From contig NZ_FUZT01000001.1 of NCBI RefSeq assembly GCF_900167445.1, positions 827,363-891,362 on the forward strand: a DNA stretch of 64,000 bases, read 5' to 3'. Below are positions 25,716 to 35,241 of the stretch, piece by piece; positions within the stretch are counted from its first letter, which is position 1; every line of letters starts with the position of its first letter. The notes below the pieces were generated by a model. The model did not search any database, was not told where the DNA came from, and saw nothing but the letters and a program-made list of their open reading frames with translations. This DNA is from Maledivibacter halophilus (GTDB lineage: Bacteria; Bacillota; Clostridia; Peptostreptococcales; Caminicellaceae). The position numbers and the translations under genes are program-made.

Positions 25716-25904
25716 TTAAGTCAATTTTCTGTTCATCTTTACCTTGACATCTTTACGAATGCCGTGGTTATGAGAACTTTCAAGTTGAGCTTTTTGAGAC
25801 TTTGCTTCTTTATGCCAATGTCTATCTTCTTCTTTAAAAGTTCTTCTACCAAGCTCTGTTCTTTTTCCTTTAATATTTGTATATTGACTTCGAATAATTG
25901 ACAA
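25716..25904 (-). CDS. Small basic hypothetical protein, 62 aa
   Basis: A TTG at 25904, eight bases after TAAGGGAG on the minus strand, starts MSIIRSQYTNIKGKRTELG; a GTG three codons earlier overlaps the ribosome site and is less likely. The protein is rich in Lys, Arg and His (EEDRHWHKEAKSQK) and hydrophilic throughout. Ribosome site, codon use and a terminator just downstream support a gene. I do not recognise it; a nucleic-acid-binding or spore-packing role would fit the composition but is speculation. Confidence 0.5.
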   Translation of the reverse strand: MSIIRSQYTNIKGKRTELGRRTFKEEDRHWHKEAKSQKAQLESSHNHGIRKDVKVKMNRKLT

Positions 25905-26046
25905 GACAAACACTCCCTTAGAAGCTTGTTTAATTATTTTATTAAATTTTAACCCAAAATACTTAACAAAACATCTGGGATAATAATAGTTTTTGAATTA
26001 TTAGTGAATATATTCATAATACTTAAAAAACATAGGAGGAATTAAT

Positions 26047-27222
26047 TTGAAAACGTATATAAAACATACTATAGCAATAATCCTATCAGTAACTTTATTT
26101 ACAGGCTGTACAGCTTCAACTATAAAAGTAGATAATAAAGTTGAAAATAATGGCAAAAACAATGATACAAAAACAGAGGAGCTTGTGGAAAATAATGATA
26201 AAGATAAGAAGGAGCAAAATGAAAATAATGGAAATTTAAAAGCTTCACAATCTAATGAAAATAGTACTAACAACGATGAACATGAAGATAGCAAGTCCAA
26301 AGAAATAAATCTTCAAGAAATTAAACCTAATGAATTAGGACAAGTAATGGTTATTATGTATCATGCCCTTGGAGATGAAGAAAAAAAATATATAAGATCA
26401 ATAGAAAATTTTAAAGAAGACTTAAAGCTTTTATATGAAAAGGGCTATAGACCTGTTAGTTTAGAGGATTATATTAATAATAATATTGATGTAGAACCGG
26501 GAAAAACGCCTGTGGTTTTGACCTTTGATGACGGAAACTTGAGTGATTTTAATGTTATAGAGGAAAATGGAGAAAAGAAGATCGACCCTAACAGTGCTAT
26601 TGGTATTTTAGAAGAATTTAATAAAAAATATCCAGATTTTGGACTTGAAGCTACTTTTTATATATATGGAGAAAATCCCTTTAGACAAAAAAATTTAATT
26701 GACTATAAGCTTAATTATATTGTTGAAAGAGGAATGGACATTGGAAATCATAGTTTTGGTCATGACAAATTAAGTACATTGTCTAAAGAGGAAATTAAAA
26801 GAACTTTGGCTAGAAATGTTAAATTTATAAAACAATATTTACCGGATTATGAGGTTAACACATTGTCATTACCATATGGAGCTAGGCCAAAGGATGAAGA
26901 AACAAGAAAATATCTTTATAAAGGTTCCTTTGAGGGAATAGAATATAACAATATTGGTGCTTTAGCTGTTGGTGCTAATCCTGAGCATTCTTCTGTTCAC
27001 AAGGAGTTTGATTATGAGTATATAAACCGTGTACATGGAAGCTCTGAAGAATTTGGACTTAGATATTGGCTTGAGTATTTTGATAAGCACCCAGAAAAGA
27101 GATATATAAGTGATGGTGATAAAGATACAGTAACAATTCCAGAATCCAAGAGTGACTTTATAAATGAAAAAGGTCTAGGAGAAAGAAAACTGAGGACATA
27201 TAAATTAGAAGAAACTAAATAA
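26047..27222 (+). CDS. Polysaccharide deacetylase-family lipoprotein
   Basis: The 391-residue secreted protein starts at TTG 26047 after ATAGGAGG, with lipoprotein signal ending LFTGC (Cys20). A low-complexity Asn/Glu/Lys linker (about 28-95) precedes a NodB-type domain (about 100-390) with the metal motif LTFDDGNLSDF and GNHSFGHDKLS, and SLPYGARP. It should remove acetyl groups from a cell-wall or capsule polysaccharide at the outer membrane face. Substrate unknown. A second deacetylase gene follows after a terminator, so they are regulated separately. Confidence 0.9.
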   Translation: MKTYIKHTIAIILSVTLFTGCTASTIKVDNKVENNGKNNDTKTEELVENNDKDKKEQNENNGNLKASQSNENSTNNDEHEDSKSKEINLQEIKPNELGQVMVIMYHALGDEEKKYIRSIENFKEDLKLLYEKGYRPVSLEDYINNNIDVEPGKTPVVLTFDDGNLSDFNVIEENGEKKIDPNSAIGILEEFNKKYPDFGLEATFYIYGENPFRQKNLIDYKLNYIVERGMDIGNHSFGHDKLSTLSKEEIKRTLARNVKFIKQYLPDYEVNTLSLPYGARPKDEETRKYLYKGSFEGIEYNNIGALAVGANPEHSSVHKEFDYEYINRVHGSSEEFGLRYWLEYFDKHPEKRYISDGDKDTVTIPESKSDFINEKGLGERKLRTYKLEETK

Positions 27223-27243
27223 AATGATATTTTATATTTCAGT

Positions 27244-27282
27244 AATAACCCGCTATTATTTAGTGGGTTATTTTATTTTTTT
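27244..27282 (+). terminator. Terminator after the deacetylase lipoprotein gene
   Basis: AATAACCCGCTA (27244-27255) pairs with TAGTGGGTTATT (27261-27272), followed by TTATTTTTTT. Confidence 0.8.
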
Positions 27283-27354
27283 CCAAAACATATAGAATAA
27301 TAAAATATTTCAAGAATAAATTTAATATATAAGCTAGATACAAGGAGGTATACT

Positions 27355-28134
27355 ATGAGGTGTTTGGTGATTTCTAAAAGGCGTATGGTCTTAACTATTA
27401 TAGTTTTTATTATTATTGTATTAAGCATAGTATTCTTTAATGATATTAGTTATAAAGTTATGGAGACAATTGCACCAAATAAATTAATTCCTATATATTC
27501 TGTTGAGACGGAAGAGAAAAAAGTAGCTATAAGTTTTGATGCTGCTTGGGGTGACAGATATACTGATGGGATTTTAGATACATTGGACAAATATAATGTT
27601 AAATCAACCTTTTTTTTAGTAGGGTTTTGGGTCGATAGATATCCTGATATGGTAAAAAAGATTAATGAAAAAGGTCATGATGTAGGGAATCATTCTTCAA
27701 CACATCCCCATATGTCAAAGTTATCTAAGGAGCAAATTGTCAAGGAACTAAATCAAACAGGTGAAAAAATTTATAATTTAACTGGAAAAAAACCATATCT
27801 TTTTAGACCTCCATTTGGAGATTATAATAATACCCTTATAGAAACAGCTAAAGAATGTGGATACTATACCATCCAATGGGATGTGGATTCATTAGATTGG
27901 AAGGAACTTGGAGTAGAACCTGTAGTCGATAGAATAACAAGAAATGTAAAAAATGGCTCAATTGTTCTTTTTCATAATAATGCTAAATATGTTTTAGAAT
28001 TTTTACCACTTGTAATTGAGAGGCTCCAAAAAAATGGTTATGAAATAGTTCCAATTTCAGAAATAATAATGAAGGATAATTTTTATATTGATCATACAGG
28101 AAAACAAAAGAAAATAGATGGTTCAAAAGATTAA
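27355..28134 (+). CDS. Polysaccharide deacetylase, PdaB-like
   Basis: The 259-residue protein has an N-terminal membrane anchor (about 12-30) and a compact NodB domain (about 50-235) with all five motifs: SFDAAWGD, HSSTHPHMSKLS, RPPFGDYN, WDVDSLDWK and LFHNN. This size and the anchor match PdaB-type spore-cortex deacetylases, which act on peptidoglycan during sporulation, though a vegetative role is possible. AAGGAGGTATACT precedes ATG 27355. Confidence 0.9.
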   Translation: MRCLVISKRRMVLTIIVFIIIVLSIVFFNDISYKVMETIAPNKLIPIYSVETEEKKVAISFDAAWGDRYTDGILDTLDKYNVKSTFFLVGFWVDRYPDMVKKINEKGHDVGNHSSTHPHMSKLSKEQIVKELNQTGEKIYNLTGKKPYLFRPPFGDYNNTLIETAKECGYYTIQWDVDSLDWKELGVEPVVDRITRNVKNGSIVLFHNNAKYVLEFLPLVIERLQKNGYEIVPISEIIMKDNFYIDHTGKQKKIDGSKD

Positions 28135-28196
28135 AAAACACTGGCTATTTAAGTTGTTTTATTAGCCTTATCTTATATACATAAATATAGGATTAT

Positions 28197-28284
28197 AGAG
28201 AAATTATAATACTACAAAGATAGTTAGATATAATTTCACTATAGTTAGTTTTTTACAAAAGCTAATTATGCAATTTTCTTACTT
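28197..28284. repeat. Family A interspersed repeat, degenerate (copy A5)
   Basis: The right end AATTATGCAATTTTCTTAC matches A right ends; the left end TAGAGAAATTATAATACTAC is degenerate. It lies directly before the gene at 28304. Confidence 0.5.
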
Positions 28285-28303
28285 ATTTTTAGGAGTTGAA
28301 AAG

Positions 28304-29014
28304 ATGAGCATAGTTAAAGTTATTGGTATAGTTACAGACCACAGAAATACTATGATTAGTAATTTAGTATTTATATTATTAAAACAAATTGGATACAATG
28401 TGGCTTTAATAAATGATTCACTTATTAAAATCAATGAACATGTTGTTGAAAAAAAGTCAATAAATGATAATAGTATTAAAAAATTTTTTGTAGAGGAAGA
28501 AAAAATAGATTATATTATTTTAGATAATTTTCAGATTGAGAAATTGTACAAATTAATAGGTGAATTTAAAATAGATGCTTTAATAGACGATCAAAGAAAT
28601 GATAAAAATAAACTGGATAAGGAAATTTGTGCTATAAAAAAAGGTTTATTAAATAAGTTGAGAAGAAATGGAACATGTATTATTAATTCAGAGAATAGAG
28701 CGTTAAATAACTATTTTGATAGTTTACAAGACAAAATTATTATAACCTATGGATTGGAATCAAAATCTACTATAACGGCATCTAGCTTAGACATTGATGA
28801 AATTATATCATTTAATTGTTGCATACAAAGAGGACTAACAACTCTTCGAGGTAATGAGATTGAACAAATGGAGTTTCCAATTAAGATACGATATTATGAT
28901 GATTTTAATATATATGATTTTCTAGCACTAATAGGTATAGCCCTTATATATGAAATACCAGTAGAAAGTATCAGGCAAATAATATATAGAGTGGATACAA
29001 AGAATTTTGACTAA
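28304..29014 (+). CDS. Mur-ligase-like protein lacking a P-loop
   Basis: The start is ATG 28304 after TTAGGAGTTGAAAAG. The 236-residue protein follows the layout of a Mur-ligase central domain: VIGIVTDHRNTMISNLVFIL at the position of the GTNGKT loop, then IGYNVALIND, NGTCIINSENRAL and IITYGLESKSTITAS, typical Mur landmarks. The glycine-rich nucleotide loop is replaced by TDHRNT, so ATP binding is doubtful. It may be a degenerate paralogue used as a binding or regulatory protein. Not in an obvious operon. Confidence 0.6.
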   Translation: MSIVKVIGIVTDHRNTMISNLVFILLKQIGYNVALINDSLIKINEHVVEKKSINDNSIKKFFVEEEKIDYIILDNFQIEKLYKLIGEFKIDALIDDQRNDKNKLDKEICAIKKGLLNKLRRNGTCIINSENRALNNYFDSLQDKIIITYGLESKSTITASSLDIDEIISFNCCIQRGLTTLRGNEIEQMEFPIKIRYYDDFNIYDFLALIGIALIYEIPVESIRQIIYRVDTKNFD

Positions 29015-29177
29015 ATTTTGAAACTTCTGTTCTATTTTTTAGGAAAGTAGAATAAATATATTTGTAGATTGATTAAGGGTTATTTGAAATAAATGTATTT
29101 CTTTATTCTGTTTTACCATATATAACCCAACAACACAAGAATCAAAGAATTATAAGGAGCGTAAGGGGGCTAGAGAT

Positions 29178-29822
29178 TTGAGAGTATTTGAAAATAATGT
29201 AGCTGCTGTTATTGGAATACCATGTTCTGATTTGGAATTTAGCCATGAAGTATATGGTGAGGGGTTTTATAGTTTTAAACTTAGAATACCTCGATTAAGC
29301 AATCATGATGATATTTTACCCATAACAATTTCAGAAAGGTTAATAGTAAATTTGAATTTCGAACATGAAAAAAAATATAGGGTAGAAGGGCAATTAAGGT
29401 CTTATAATAAAATTGTAGATGGGAATAATAAATTAATATTAACAATATTTGCTAGAGAATTATGTGAAGAAAGTTCAGAAAACATTATAAATCCAAATCA
29501 AATATTTTTAGATGGATTTATATGTAAACACCCAGTTTATAGAACCACTCCATTTGGAAGAGAGATAACAGATATGCTAATAGCAGTAAATAGGCCTTAT
29601 AGAAAATCTGATTATATTCCATGTATAGCATGGGGAAGAAATGCAAGATATTCTGAAAAAATGAATGTAGGTGATCGTATAAAAATTTGGGGTAGAATTC
29701 AGAGTAGGGAATATCAGAAAAAGACAGAAGATGATAAAGTATTAAAGAAAACGGCATATGAGGTTTCCATATCGAAGATGAAGGTTTTTCCTGAAGAGAA
29801 TAATAAGATGGAAGATGAGTAA
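29178..29822 (+). CDS. Tandem SSB-like (OB-fold) single-stranded DNA-binding protein
   Basis: The 214-residue protein contains two SSB-type OB folds. The second (about 105-205) is clear: PVYRTTPFGREITDMLIAVN, YIPCIAWGRNARYSEKM, VGDRIKIWGRIQSREY. The first (about 1-100) is a diverged copy. It lacks the acidic C-terminal DDDIPF tail of replicative SSB, so it is probably an accessory SSB. The start is TTG 29178 behind GTAAGGGGGC. No recombination or competence genes adjoin it. Confidence 0.85.
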   Translation: MRVFENNVAAVIGIPCSDLEFSHEVYGEGFYSFKLRIPRLSNHDDILPITISERLIVNLNFEHEKKYRVEGQLRSYNKIVDGNNKLILTIFARELCEESSENIINPNQIFLDGFICKHPVYRTTPFGREITDMLIAVNRPYRKSDYIPCIAWGRNARYSEKMNVGDRIKIWGRIQSREYQKKTEDDKVLKKTAYEVSISKMKVFPEENNKMEDE

Positions 29823-29892
29823 GAAAATAATCCTATATATAAGTTTAAAGAATCATATTTTTCCTTGAATCCAGTAATATTTAAGGGAAGAT

Positions 29893-30030
29893 ATGATTTT
29901 GTTTTTGAATAAAGGAACTAAAAAAATTTATATAATTTCTCCAATAAATAATTATTGTGACTTTTGTACCTTTTATTGTAGCAAATGCAAACAAATACTT
30001 GAAAAAATACTTAGAAAGAGTAAAATATAA
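29893..30030 (+). CDS. Candidate small cysteine-rich protein, 45 aa
   Basis: A 45-codon frame after AAGGGAAG starts MILFLNKGTKKIYII and has four cysteines as YCDFCTFYCSKC, a possible metal knuckle, then a basic helix. The ribosome site is only moderate and no terminator follows at once, so this is a tentative gene in the roughly 1-kb gap after the SSB-like gene. Confidence 0.35.
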   Translation: MILFLNKGTKKIYIISPINNYCDFCTFYCSKCKQILEKILRKSKI

Positions 30031-30116
30031 ATAACGCACTAAAAATATTTATGGCTATTTTAGGATAAAATAATAAAGGCCTAATATGGTTTAAAAAACA
30101 ATTCTTAGAGGGATTT

Positions 30117-30252
30117 TTACTTAAGTGAGCAAATTGCATAATTACCTTCAGCAAAAACTATCTACTATATATAGTCTTAGAATCTACAAAGATACACTAC
30201 ATATATTATGCAATTTTGCCAAGTTAGAGTTATGCAATTTACTCAAGTAAAA
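30117..30252. repeat. Family A interspersed repeat (copy A6)
   Basis: The left end GTGAGCAAATTGCATAATTAC is inverted in the right end AGTTATGCAATTTACTCAA; a second inner ATTATGCAATTTTGCC shows that the right end is a double motif. This is the best preserved copy besides A2. Confidence 0.75.
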
Positions 30253-30347
30253 AATTCTATAACTATCTTATAAATTATTGAACTGTTCCAAATTTTAATT
30301 ATATCATTATCTCAAGTTTATATACTTATATAACTGGAGGAAAAAAT

Positions 30348-30497
30348 ATGTATTATAAATTTATTGCTGCTTTTGTCCTTTTGATTATTCTGTCTTCAAT
30401 TCAGTATACTTTAAACAAAATAGTAATTTTATTAAAAGAAATTAAAAATATTTTATATAGGCTAGATAAGCTGAATTTAGATAAGGATGATAAGTAA
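30348..30497 (+). CDS. Small single-pass membrane protein, 49 aa
   Basis: A strong AACTGGAGG site precedes ATG 30348. The 49 residues form one membrane helix (IAAFVLLIILSSIQYTL) followed by an amphipathic helix ending LDKLNLDKDDK, so the C terminus is probably cytoplasmic and charged. No family is recognised. It is preceded by a family A repeat and followed by about 340 bases of AT-rich sequence without features before the PfkB-kinase gene. Confidence 0.6.
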   Translation: MYYKFIAAFVLLIILSSIQYTLNKIVILLKEIKNILYRLDKLNLDKDDK

Positions 30498-30838
30498 GAG
30501 GGTTATTTAAATTCTCATAATAATCCATTGAAATCATGGTAATTTTATATAGGGTTTAAAGAGTAAAACCTTAATATATATCAAAATATTTAAATTCCTA
30601 CAGATTAATTTCCCATGATTTTAGTTTGATTATCTGTATGAAAGGTATAAGCTGTGGATTTGTAGAAGTATAAAAGCAAAGCTTTACATTCATACTTGTA
30701 TAATGTATAATACTACTTGGCTTTTATTCTTAAAAGTAGTAAGATATATAAACAATATTTAGAGTATAACTAATTTTGTGAACAAAATGGTAAAATACTG
30801 ATGAGAAAAATTAACTTTTTTATAAAGAAGGGATAAAA

Positions 30839-31771
30839 ATGATTACTACTGTAACTTTAAACCCAGCTGTTGATAGGTCCTATATAATAAATGATTTTAA
30901 ACCAGATAATAAATATAGAGTAAATGATGTAACTGTTACAGTGGGAGGAAAAGGAATTAATGTTGCTAAGACAGCTTCTATATTAGGAGAAAAAATAAAT
31001 GCAACTGGCTTTTTGGGCGGATTATCAGGTGATTATATAAAAAGGGAATTGGTAAAACTAGGGATTTCCACTTCTTTTGTAAGTATTAAAGGAGAATCAA
31101 GGAACTTTACTGCTATTATTGATCCTATTAATAAAACAGAAACCACTGTTAATGAAGAAGGGCCTTTTGTTACAAAGTCAGAGTTGACAACATTTATTAA
31201 GGAATATATTAAAATATTAAAATATAGTAAAATTATAATTGCTTCAGGAAGCGTTCCCAAAGGGGTACCTAAGACCATATATAGAGATATGGTGAAAATA
31301 GCTAAGGATAATAAGGTAATACCTATTATAGATGCATCTGGAAAGTATTTAGAGGAAGCTATAAAAGCTAAGCCTTACATGATAAAACCAAATATTCAAG
31401 AGCTTAGAGATTTAGTTGGTTATGGTTTAAAAAATGAATTCGAAATAGTTCATGAATCAAGATATATATGTAAGCAAGGGGTTGAGCTGGTAGTAATTTC
31501 ATTGGGAAGTGAAGGAGCTATATTTGCCACTCAGGAAAAAGTCTTTAAGGTAAAGACTCCAAATATTAAATTGGTAAATGCAGTAGGTTCAGGCGATGCT
31601 CTAGTGGCAGGAATAGCCACTGCTATGATTAGGAACTATTGTTTAGAAGAAATGCTAAAATATAGTGTTGCCTGTGGTACAGCAAATGCATTGGAAAAAG
31701 AGATTGGATACGTAGACAGGAAAAAAGTTGAGCAATTGTATAACAAAGTTGAGCTATTGAGGTTGGTATAA
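30839..31771 (+). CDS. PfkB-family 1-phosphofructokinase / hexose-phosphate kinase
   Basis: The 310-residue sugar kinase has the PfkB first motif VTVGGKGINVAKTASILGE and the catalytic second motif NAVGSGDALVAG, with Asp as the base. The opening TVTLNPAVDRSYII is typical of the 1-phosphofructokinase/tagatose-6-phosphate kinase branch (FruK, LacC). No PTS transporter or DeoR regulator gene is beside it, so its substrate remains open between fructose-1-phosphate and tagatose-6-phosphate. Confidence 0.87.
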   Translation: MITTVTLNPAVDRSYIINDFKPDNKYRVNDVTVTVGGKGINVAKTASILGEKINATGFLGGLSGDYIKRELVKLGISTSFVSIKGESRNFTAIIDPINKTETTVNEEGPFVTKSELTTFIKEYIKILKYSKIIIASGSVPKGVPKTIYRDMVKIAKDNKVIPIIDASGKYLEEAIKAKPYMIKPNIQELRDLVGYGLKNEFEIVHESRYICKQGVELVVISLGSEGAIFATQEKVFKVKTPNIKLVNAVGSGDALVAGIATAMIRNYCLEEMLKYSVACGTANALEKEIGYVDRKKVEQLYNKVELLRLV

Positions 31772-31913
31772 AAAACGCTACAGGCGTTTATGTAGATATG
31801 TGATTTTAAATATTAACTTATTTATTTTCAAACCATACTGTATTTTTATTTCTTAATTATATTAAGCTGAATTAATGAATATACTATATTAAATATATTA
31901 CATATAGAATAAT

Positions 31914-31943
31914 GAGCCTTCAGTGAGGTAGGCTTGTTTTTTT
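31914..31943 (+). terminator. Terminator between the PfkB kinase and hpt
   Basis: AGCCT (31915-31919) pairs with AGGCT (31930-31934) and is followed by TGTTTTTTTATT; a short stem, so only moderate confidence. Confidence 0.5.
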
Positions 31944-32028
31944 ATTCACTTATCTATAATTGACAACTTAATAAATATTAATTAGAATAATGAATTATAG
32001 ATGTATATAAATTGGAGGTAATTCTAAT

Positions 32029-32559
32029 ATGGAGATAGAAAATAAACGAAAAGAAGTTTTATTTACCAGAGAAGATATTAATGAAAGAGTTAAGGAATTA
32101 GGACAACAAATATCTAGGGAGTATGAAGGAAAGAAATTACTAGTAATTTCCTTGTTAAAAGGAAGTTTCATTTTTACAGCTGATTTAGTTAGGGAGATTA
32201 ACATACCTGTCAAAATAGAATTTATGGCCACATCTAGCTACGGTAATTCTACAGAAAGCTCTGGAAAAGTAAGAGTTTTGTACGATATAAAAGAAGACTT
32301 GAAAGGATACGATGTTTTAATAGCCGATGATATTGCAGATACTGGTATAACAATGGAGTTTGTTATTGATTATATAAAAGGCAAAAATCCCAATAGCGTT
32401 AAAAGCTGTGTTTTGTTAGATAAGCCATCAAGAAGAAAAGTAGATCTTGAGGCTGACTATGTTGGATTTACAATTCCAGATAAGTTTATTGTAGGCTATG
32501 GTTTAAACTATGGGGATTATTATAGAAATATTCCTTATGTTTTTGCGTTTGTAGACTAA
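32029..32559 (+). CDS. hpt: Hypoxanthine phosphoribosyltransferase
   Basis: The 176-residue purine-salvage enzyme converts hypoxanthine and guanine with PRPP to IMP and GMP. The PRPP loop is VLIADDIADTGITM, and the flexible-loop and C-terminal regions (SYGNSTESSGKV, YVGFTIPDKFIVGYGLNY) are typical. TTGGAGGTAATTCTAAT precedes ATG 32029. Confidence 0.96.
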   Translation: MEIENKRKEVLFTREDINERVKELGQQISREYEGKKLLVISLLKGSFIFTADLVREINIPVKIEFMATSSYGNSTESSGKVRVLYDIKEDLKGYDVLIADDIADTGITMEFVIDYIKGKNPNSVKSCVLLDKPSRRKVDLEADYVGFTIPDKFIVGYGLNYGDYYRNIPYVFAFVD

Positions 32560-32578
32560 TTAAAGGTGCTGCAGGTAC

Positions 32579-32708
32579 TTTTATAGTTGTAAGTTCTAAG
32601 TTTAAAGGTCTAAGCTTTTAAACGAGCTTTGGTTTCCTTTAGAATAGTACTTAAGAAAATGACTTGAATCCTACTTAGAACTTAGAATTTGGAACTTACA
32701 ACTATAAA
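32579..32708. repeat. 130-bp inverted repeat between hpt and dapH
   Basis: The left arm TTTTATAGTTGTAAGTTC is mirrored by the right arm GAACTTACAACTATAAAA; further inward the pairing is partial (TCTAAG / CTTAGA). No second copy was seen here. It looks like an interspersed intergenic element of a third type. Confidence 0.6.
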
Positions 32709-32733
32709 AAAGCGGCATATAGCCGCTTTTTTT
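32707..32733. terminator. Bidirectional terminator hpt / dap operon
   Basis: AAAAAGCGGC-ATATA-GCCGCTTTTT, with T runs in both directions, abuts the dapH stop codon. Confidence 0.88.
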
Positions 32734-33463
32734 ATCCTCTTAAATCATCTAATATTTGAGTCTTATCAATAGTTTTATCATCCTTATCTTTAATTATTCT
32801 AGCTGGAGTACCAGCAACAACTACATTTGCAGGTACATCTCTAGTAACTATTGACCCTGCTGCAACTACTGAATTTTCTCCAATTGTAACTCCTTCCAAT
32901 ATTACAGCATTAGCTCCTATCATAACATTATCCTCTATTGTAACTGGAGTTGCACTAGGAGGCTCAAGTACTCCTGCTAAAACAGCACCAGCTCCAACGT
33001 GTACATTTTTTCCAACTGTGGCTCTAGCACCTAATACAGCATTCATATCAATCATGGTGCCTTCACCGATTTCTGACCCAATGTTTATTACTGCTCCCAT
33101 CATTATAACAGAGTTTTTACCAATTTTTACTCTATCCCTTATAATAGCACCAGGTTCGATTCTAGCATTAATTTCTTTTAGGTCCAATAAAGGAATAGCA
33201 GAGTTTCTTCTATCATTTTCTATGACATAATCTTTTATCAAAGAAGAGTGTTCCCTTAGAAAACAAGCAATATCATTATGCTCACCAAATAACACCCAAA
33301 AATTGCCCATTCCAAATATTTTTATATTATCGTCTTCTACAGATGACAAATCTCCTTTGATATATATTTTCACTGGAGTTGCTTTTTTGGCATTTTTTAT
33401 AAACTTGGCTATTTCATATGCATTAGTGAGATCGTAATCTTTTGTATTATTCATATTCGTCAT
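32732..33463 (-). CDS. dapH: Tetrahydrodipicolinate N-acetyltransferase
   Basis: The 243-residue enzyme acetylates tetrahydrodipicolinate in the acetyl branch of lysine/diaminopimelate synthesis. An N-terminal domain (about 1-90) precedes a left-handed beta-helix of hexapeptide repeats ([22 protein letters not shown]...), with the [15 protein letters not shown] loop and C-terminal GTPARIIKD. It is the last gene of the dap run on the minus strand. The use of DapH implies N-acetyl rather than N-succinyl intermediates. Confidence 0.95.
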   Translation of the reverse strand: MTNMNNTKDYDLTNAYEIAKFIKNAKKATPVKIYIKGDLSSVEDDNIKIFGMGNFWVLFGEHNDIACFLREHSSLIKDYVIENDRRNSAIPLLDLKEINARIEPGAIIRDRVKIGKNSVIMMGAVINIGSEIGEGTMIDMNAVLGARATVGKNVHVGAGAVLAGVLEPPSATPVTIEDNVMIGANAVILEGVTIGENSVVAAGSIVTRDVPANVVVAGTPARIIKDKDDKTIDKTQILDDLRG

Positions 33464-33507
33464 TTGTTATATCAACCCTTTCTGCAAAAATTGTATTTAA
33501 TATATTA

Positions 33508-34260
33508 TTATTTTAATATATCATCCATATTATATAAACCTTTTTCTTTTGTTATTAAAAACTTGGCAGCGCTTATTGCACCGGATGCAAAAACTTTTTT
33601 TGACATTGCTGAATGTTTTATTTCAATTATTTCATCAGGGCCAGCATAAATAACTGAATGTTCTCCTACAATAGTGCCGCCTCGCACTGCATGTATACCA
33701 ATTTCAGATTTTTGTCTTTTGGATGATCTTCCATGTCTTCCAAAGGTAAAATCCTTGCTGTTAGATAATTCTTCATTAATAGAATCTGCAATCATATATG
33801 CAGTACCGCTGGGGGCATCTACCTTTTTATTATGGTGTTTTTCAATAATTTCGATATCAAAATTATCCTTTAATATTTTAGCTGCTTTTTTTGCAAGATC
33901 CATTATGAGGTTAACACCTAAAGACATATTTCCTGACCTAAATAGAGAAACTTCTTTTGATGCACTATTAATTTTTTCTATAACTGTATCCTCTAATCCC
34001 GTTGTACATATAACTGCAGGGGTTTTTGATTTGACACAATAATCTATTAAATCAGAGGTCATAGAATGATGGGAAAAGTCAATTATAACATCTGACTCAA
34101 TATTGCATTCATCAAAGCTGCTAAATATCGGATAATTATATTGGTTATTCTTATTTTTATCAATACCAGCTACAATATTCATCTGACTTTCTTCATTAAC
34201 AAGATCCGTAACTACTTTTCCCATACTGCCATTACAGCCACAAAGTAATACCTTTATCAA
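33508..34260 (-). CDS. dapB: 4-hydroxy-tetrahydrodipicolinate reductase
   Basis: The 250-residue NAD(P)H enzyme makes tetrahydrodipicolinate. It has the nucleotide loop GCNGSMGKVV, the catalytic EKHHNKKVDAPSGTA and GGTIVGEHSV. The start is a TTG preceded by AGGAGGGTTAATA. It lies between dapA (55 bases) and dapH (44 bases) on the same strand and shares the lysine riboswitch. Confidence 0.96.
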   Translation of the reverse strand: MIKVLLCGCNGSMGKVVTDLVNEESQMNIVAGIDKNKNNQYNYPIFSSFDECNIESDVIIDFSHHSMTSDLIDYCVKSKTPAVICTTGLEDTVIEKINSASKEVSLFRSGNMSLGVNLIMDLAKKAAKILKDNFDIEIIEKHHNKKVDAPSGTAYMIADSINEELSNSKDFTFGRHGRSSKRQKSEIGIHAVRGGTIVGEHSVIYAGPDEIIEIKHSAMSKKVFASGAISAAKFLITKEKGLYNMDDILK

Positions 34261-34315
34261 TATTAACCCTCCTATTATAATTATAATGCAACAATATTAT
34301 TAAGACGAGGTTGCT

Positions 34316-35194
34316 TTAAAGCAATCCATATTCTTTCATTCGAGTTTTCAAAATTTCTAAGTTGTCATTTGACATTTCTACTAATGGGAGTCTAAGCTCT
34401 CCCATATCAAAGCCCATTAAATTCATGGCTGTTTTAACTGGAATAGGATTTACTTCAATGAAAAGTGAATCGATTAGAGGTTTCATTCGTAGCTGAAGAT
34501 CACATGAGCCCTTTAAATCACCATCAATAAATTTTTGAACCAAGTCATGGGTGTCTTTAGGTGCAATATTAGCTACTACGGAAATTACTCCGTCTCCCCT
34601 AAGAGACATTAGAGGGACTATCATATCATCATTTCCTGAATAAATATAAAAATCATCAGGTACTAATCTGGCAATTTCAGCAACTTGAGATATGTTACCG
34701 CTTGCTTCTTTAACTCCACATATATTTGGTAGTTTAGCAAGCTCGGCTAAAGTAGATGGAAGAATATTTACACCTGTTCTACCGGGCACATTATAAATAA
34801 TAATTGGTTTTGTAACTTCATTGGCTATGGCTGTAAAATGGGCAATAAGACCTTTTTGAGTGGATTTATTGTAATAGGGAGTTATAACTAAGAGACCATC
34901 AGCGCCAACTTTATCTGCATATTTACTAAGATCTATTGCATGTTCAGTACAATTACTGCCTGTACCTGCTATGACTGGAATCCTTTTATTTACTTTTTCC
35001 ACTGTAAATTTAATTACTTCTTTTTGCTCTTTGTCATTTAAAGTTGTCGATTCACCAGTTGTTCCGCAAATAACTATAGCATCGGTTTTTTGTTTAATAT
35101 GCCATTCTATTATTTCTTCGAGTTTATCATAATTAACTTTGTTATTTTTAAAGGGTGTAACTAATGCAACACCTGATCCTCTAAAAAGCTTCAT
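34316..35194 (-). CDS. dapA: 4-hydroxy-tetrahydrodipicolinate synthase
   Basis: The 292-residue aldolase condenses pyruvate with aspartate semialdehyde. The TIM-barrel has the Schiff-base lysine in [18 protein letters not shown] and GTTGEST. ATG 35194 is preferred because AAAGGA stands eight bases before it; an ATG three codons earlier overlaps the ribosome site. It is the first gene after the lysine riboswitch. Confidence 0.96.
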   Translation of the reverse strand: MKLFRGSGVALVTPFKNNKVNYDKLEEIIEWHIKQKTDAIVICGTTGESTTLNDKEQKEVIKFTVEKVNKRIPVIAGTGSNCTEHAIDLSKYADKVGADGLLVITPYYNKSTQKGLIAHFTAIANEVTKPIIIYNVPGRTGVNILPSTLAELAKLPNICGVKEASGNISQVAEIARLVPDDFYIYSGNDDMIVPLMSLRGDGVISVVANIAPKDTHDLVQKFIDGDLKGSCDLQLRMKPLIDSLFIEVNPIPVKTAMNLMGFDMGELRLPLVEMSNDNLEILKTRMKEYGLL

Positions 35195-35241
35195 TAAAAT
35201 CATCCTTTCATTTTATTGATCATTTTCAAATTATTATCAAA

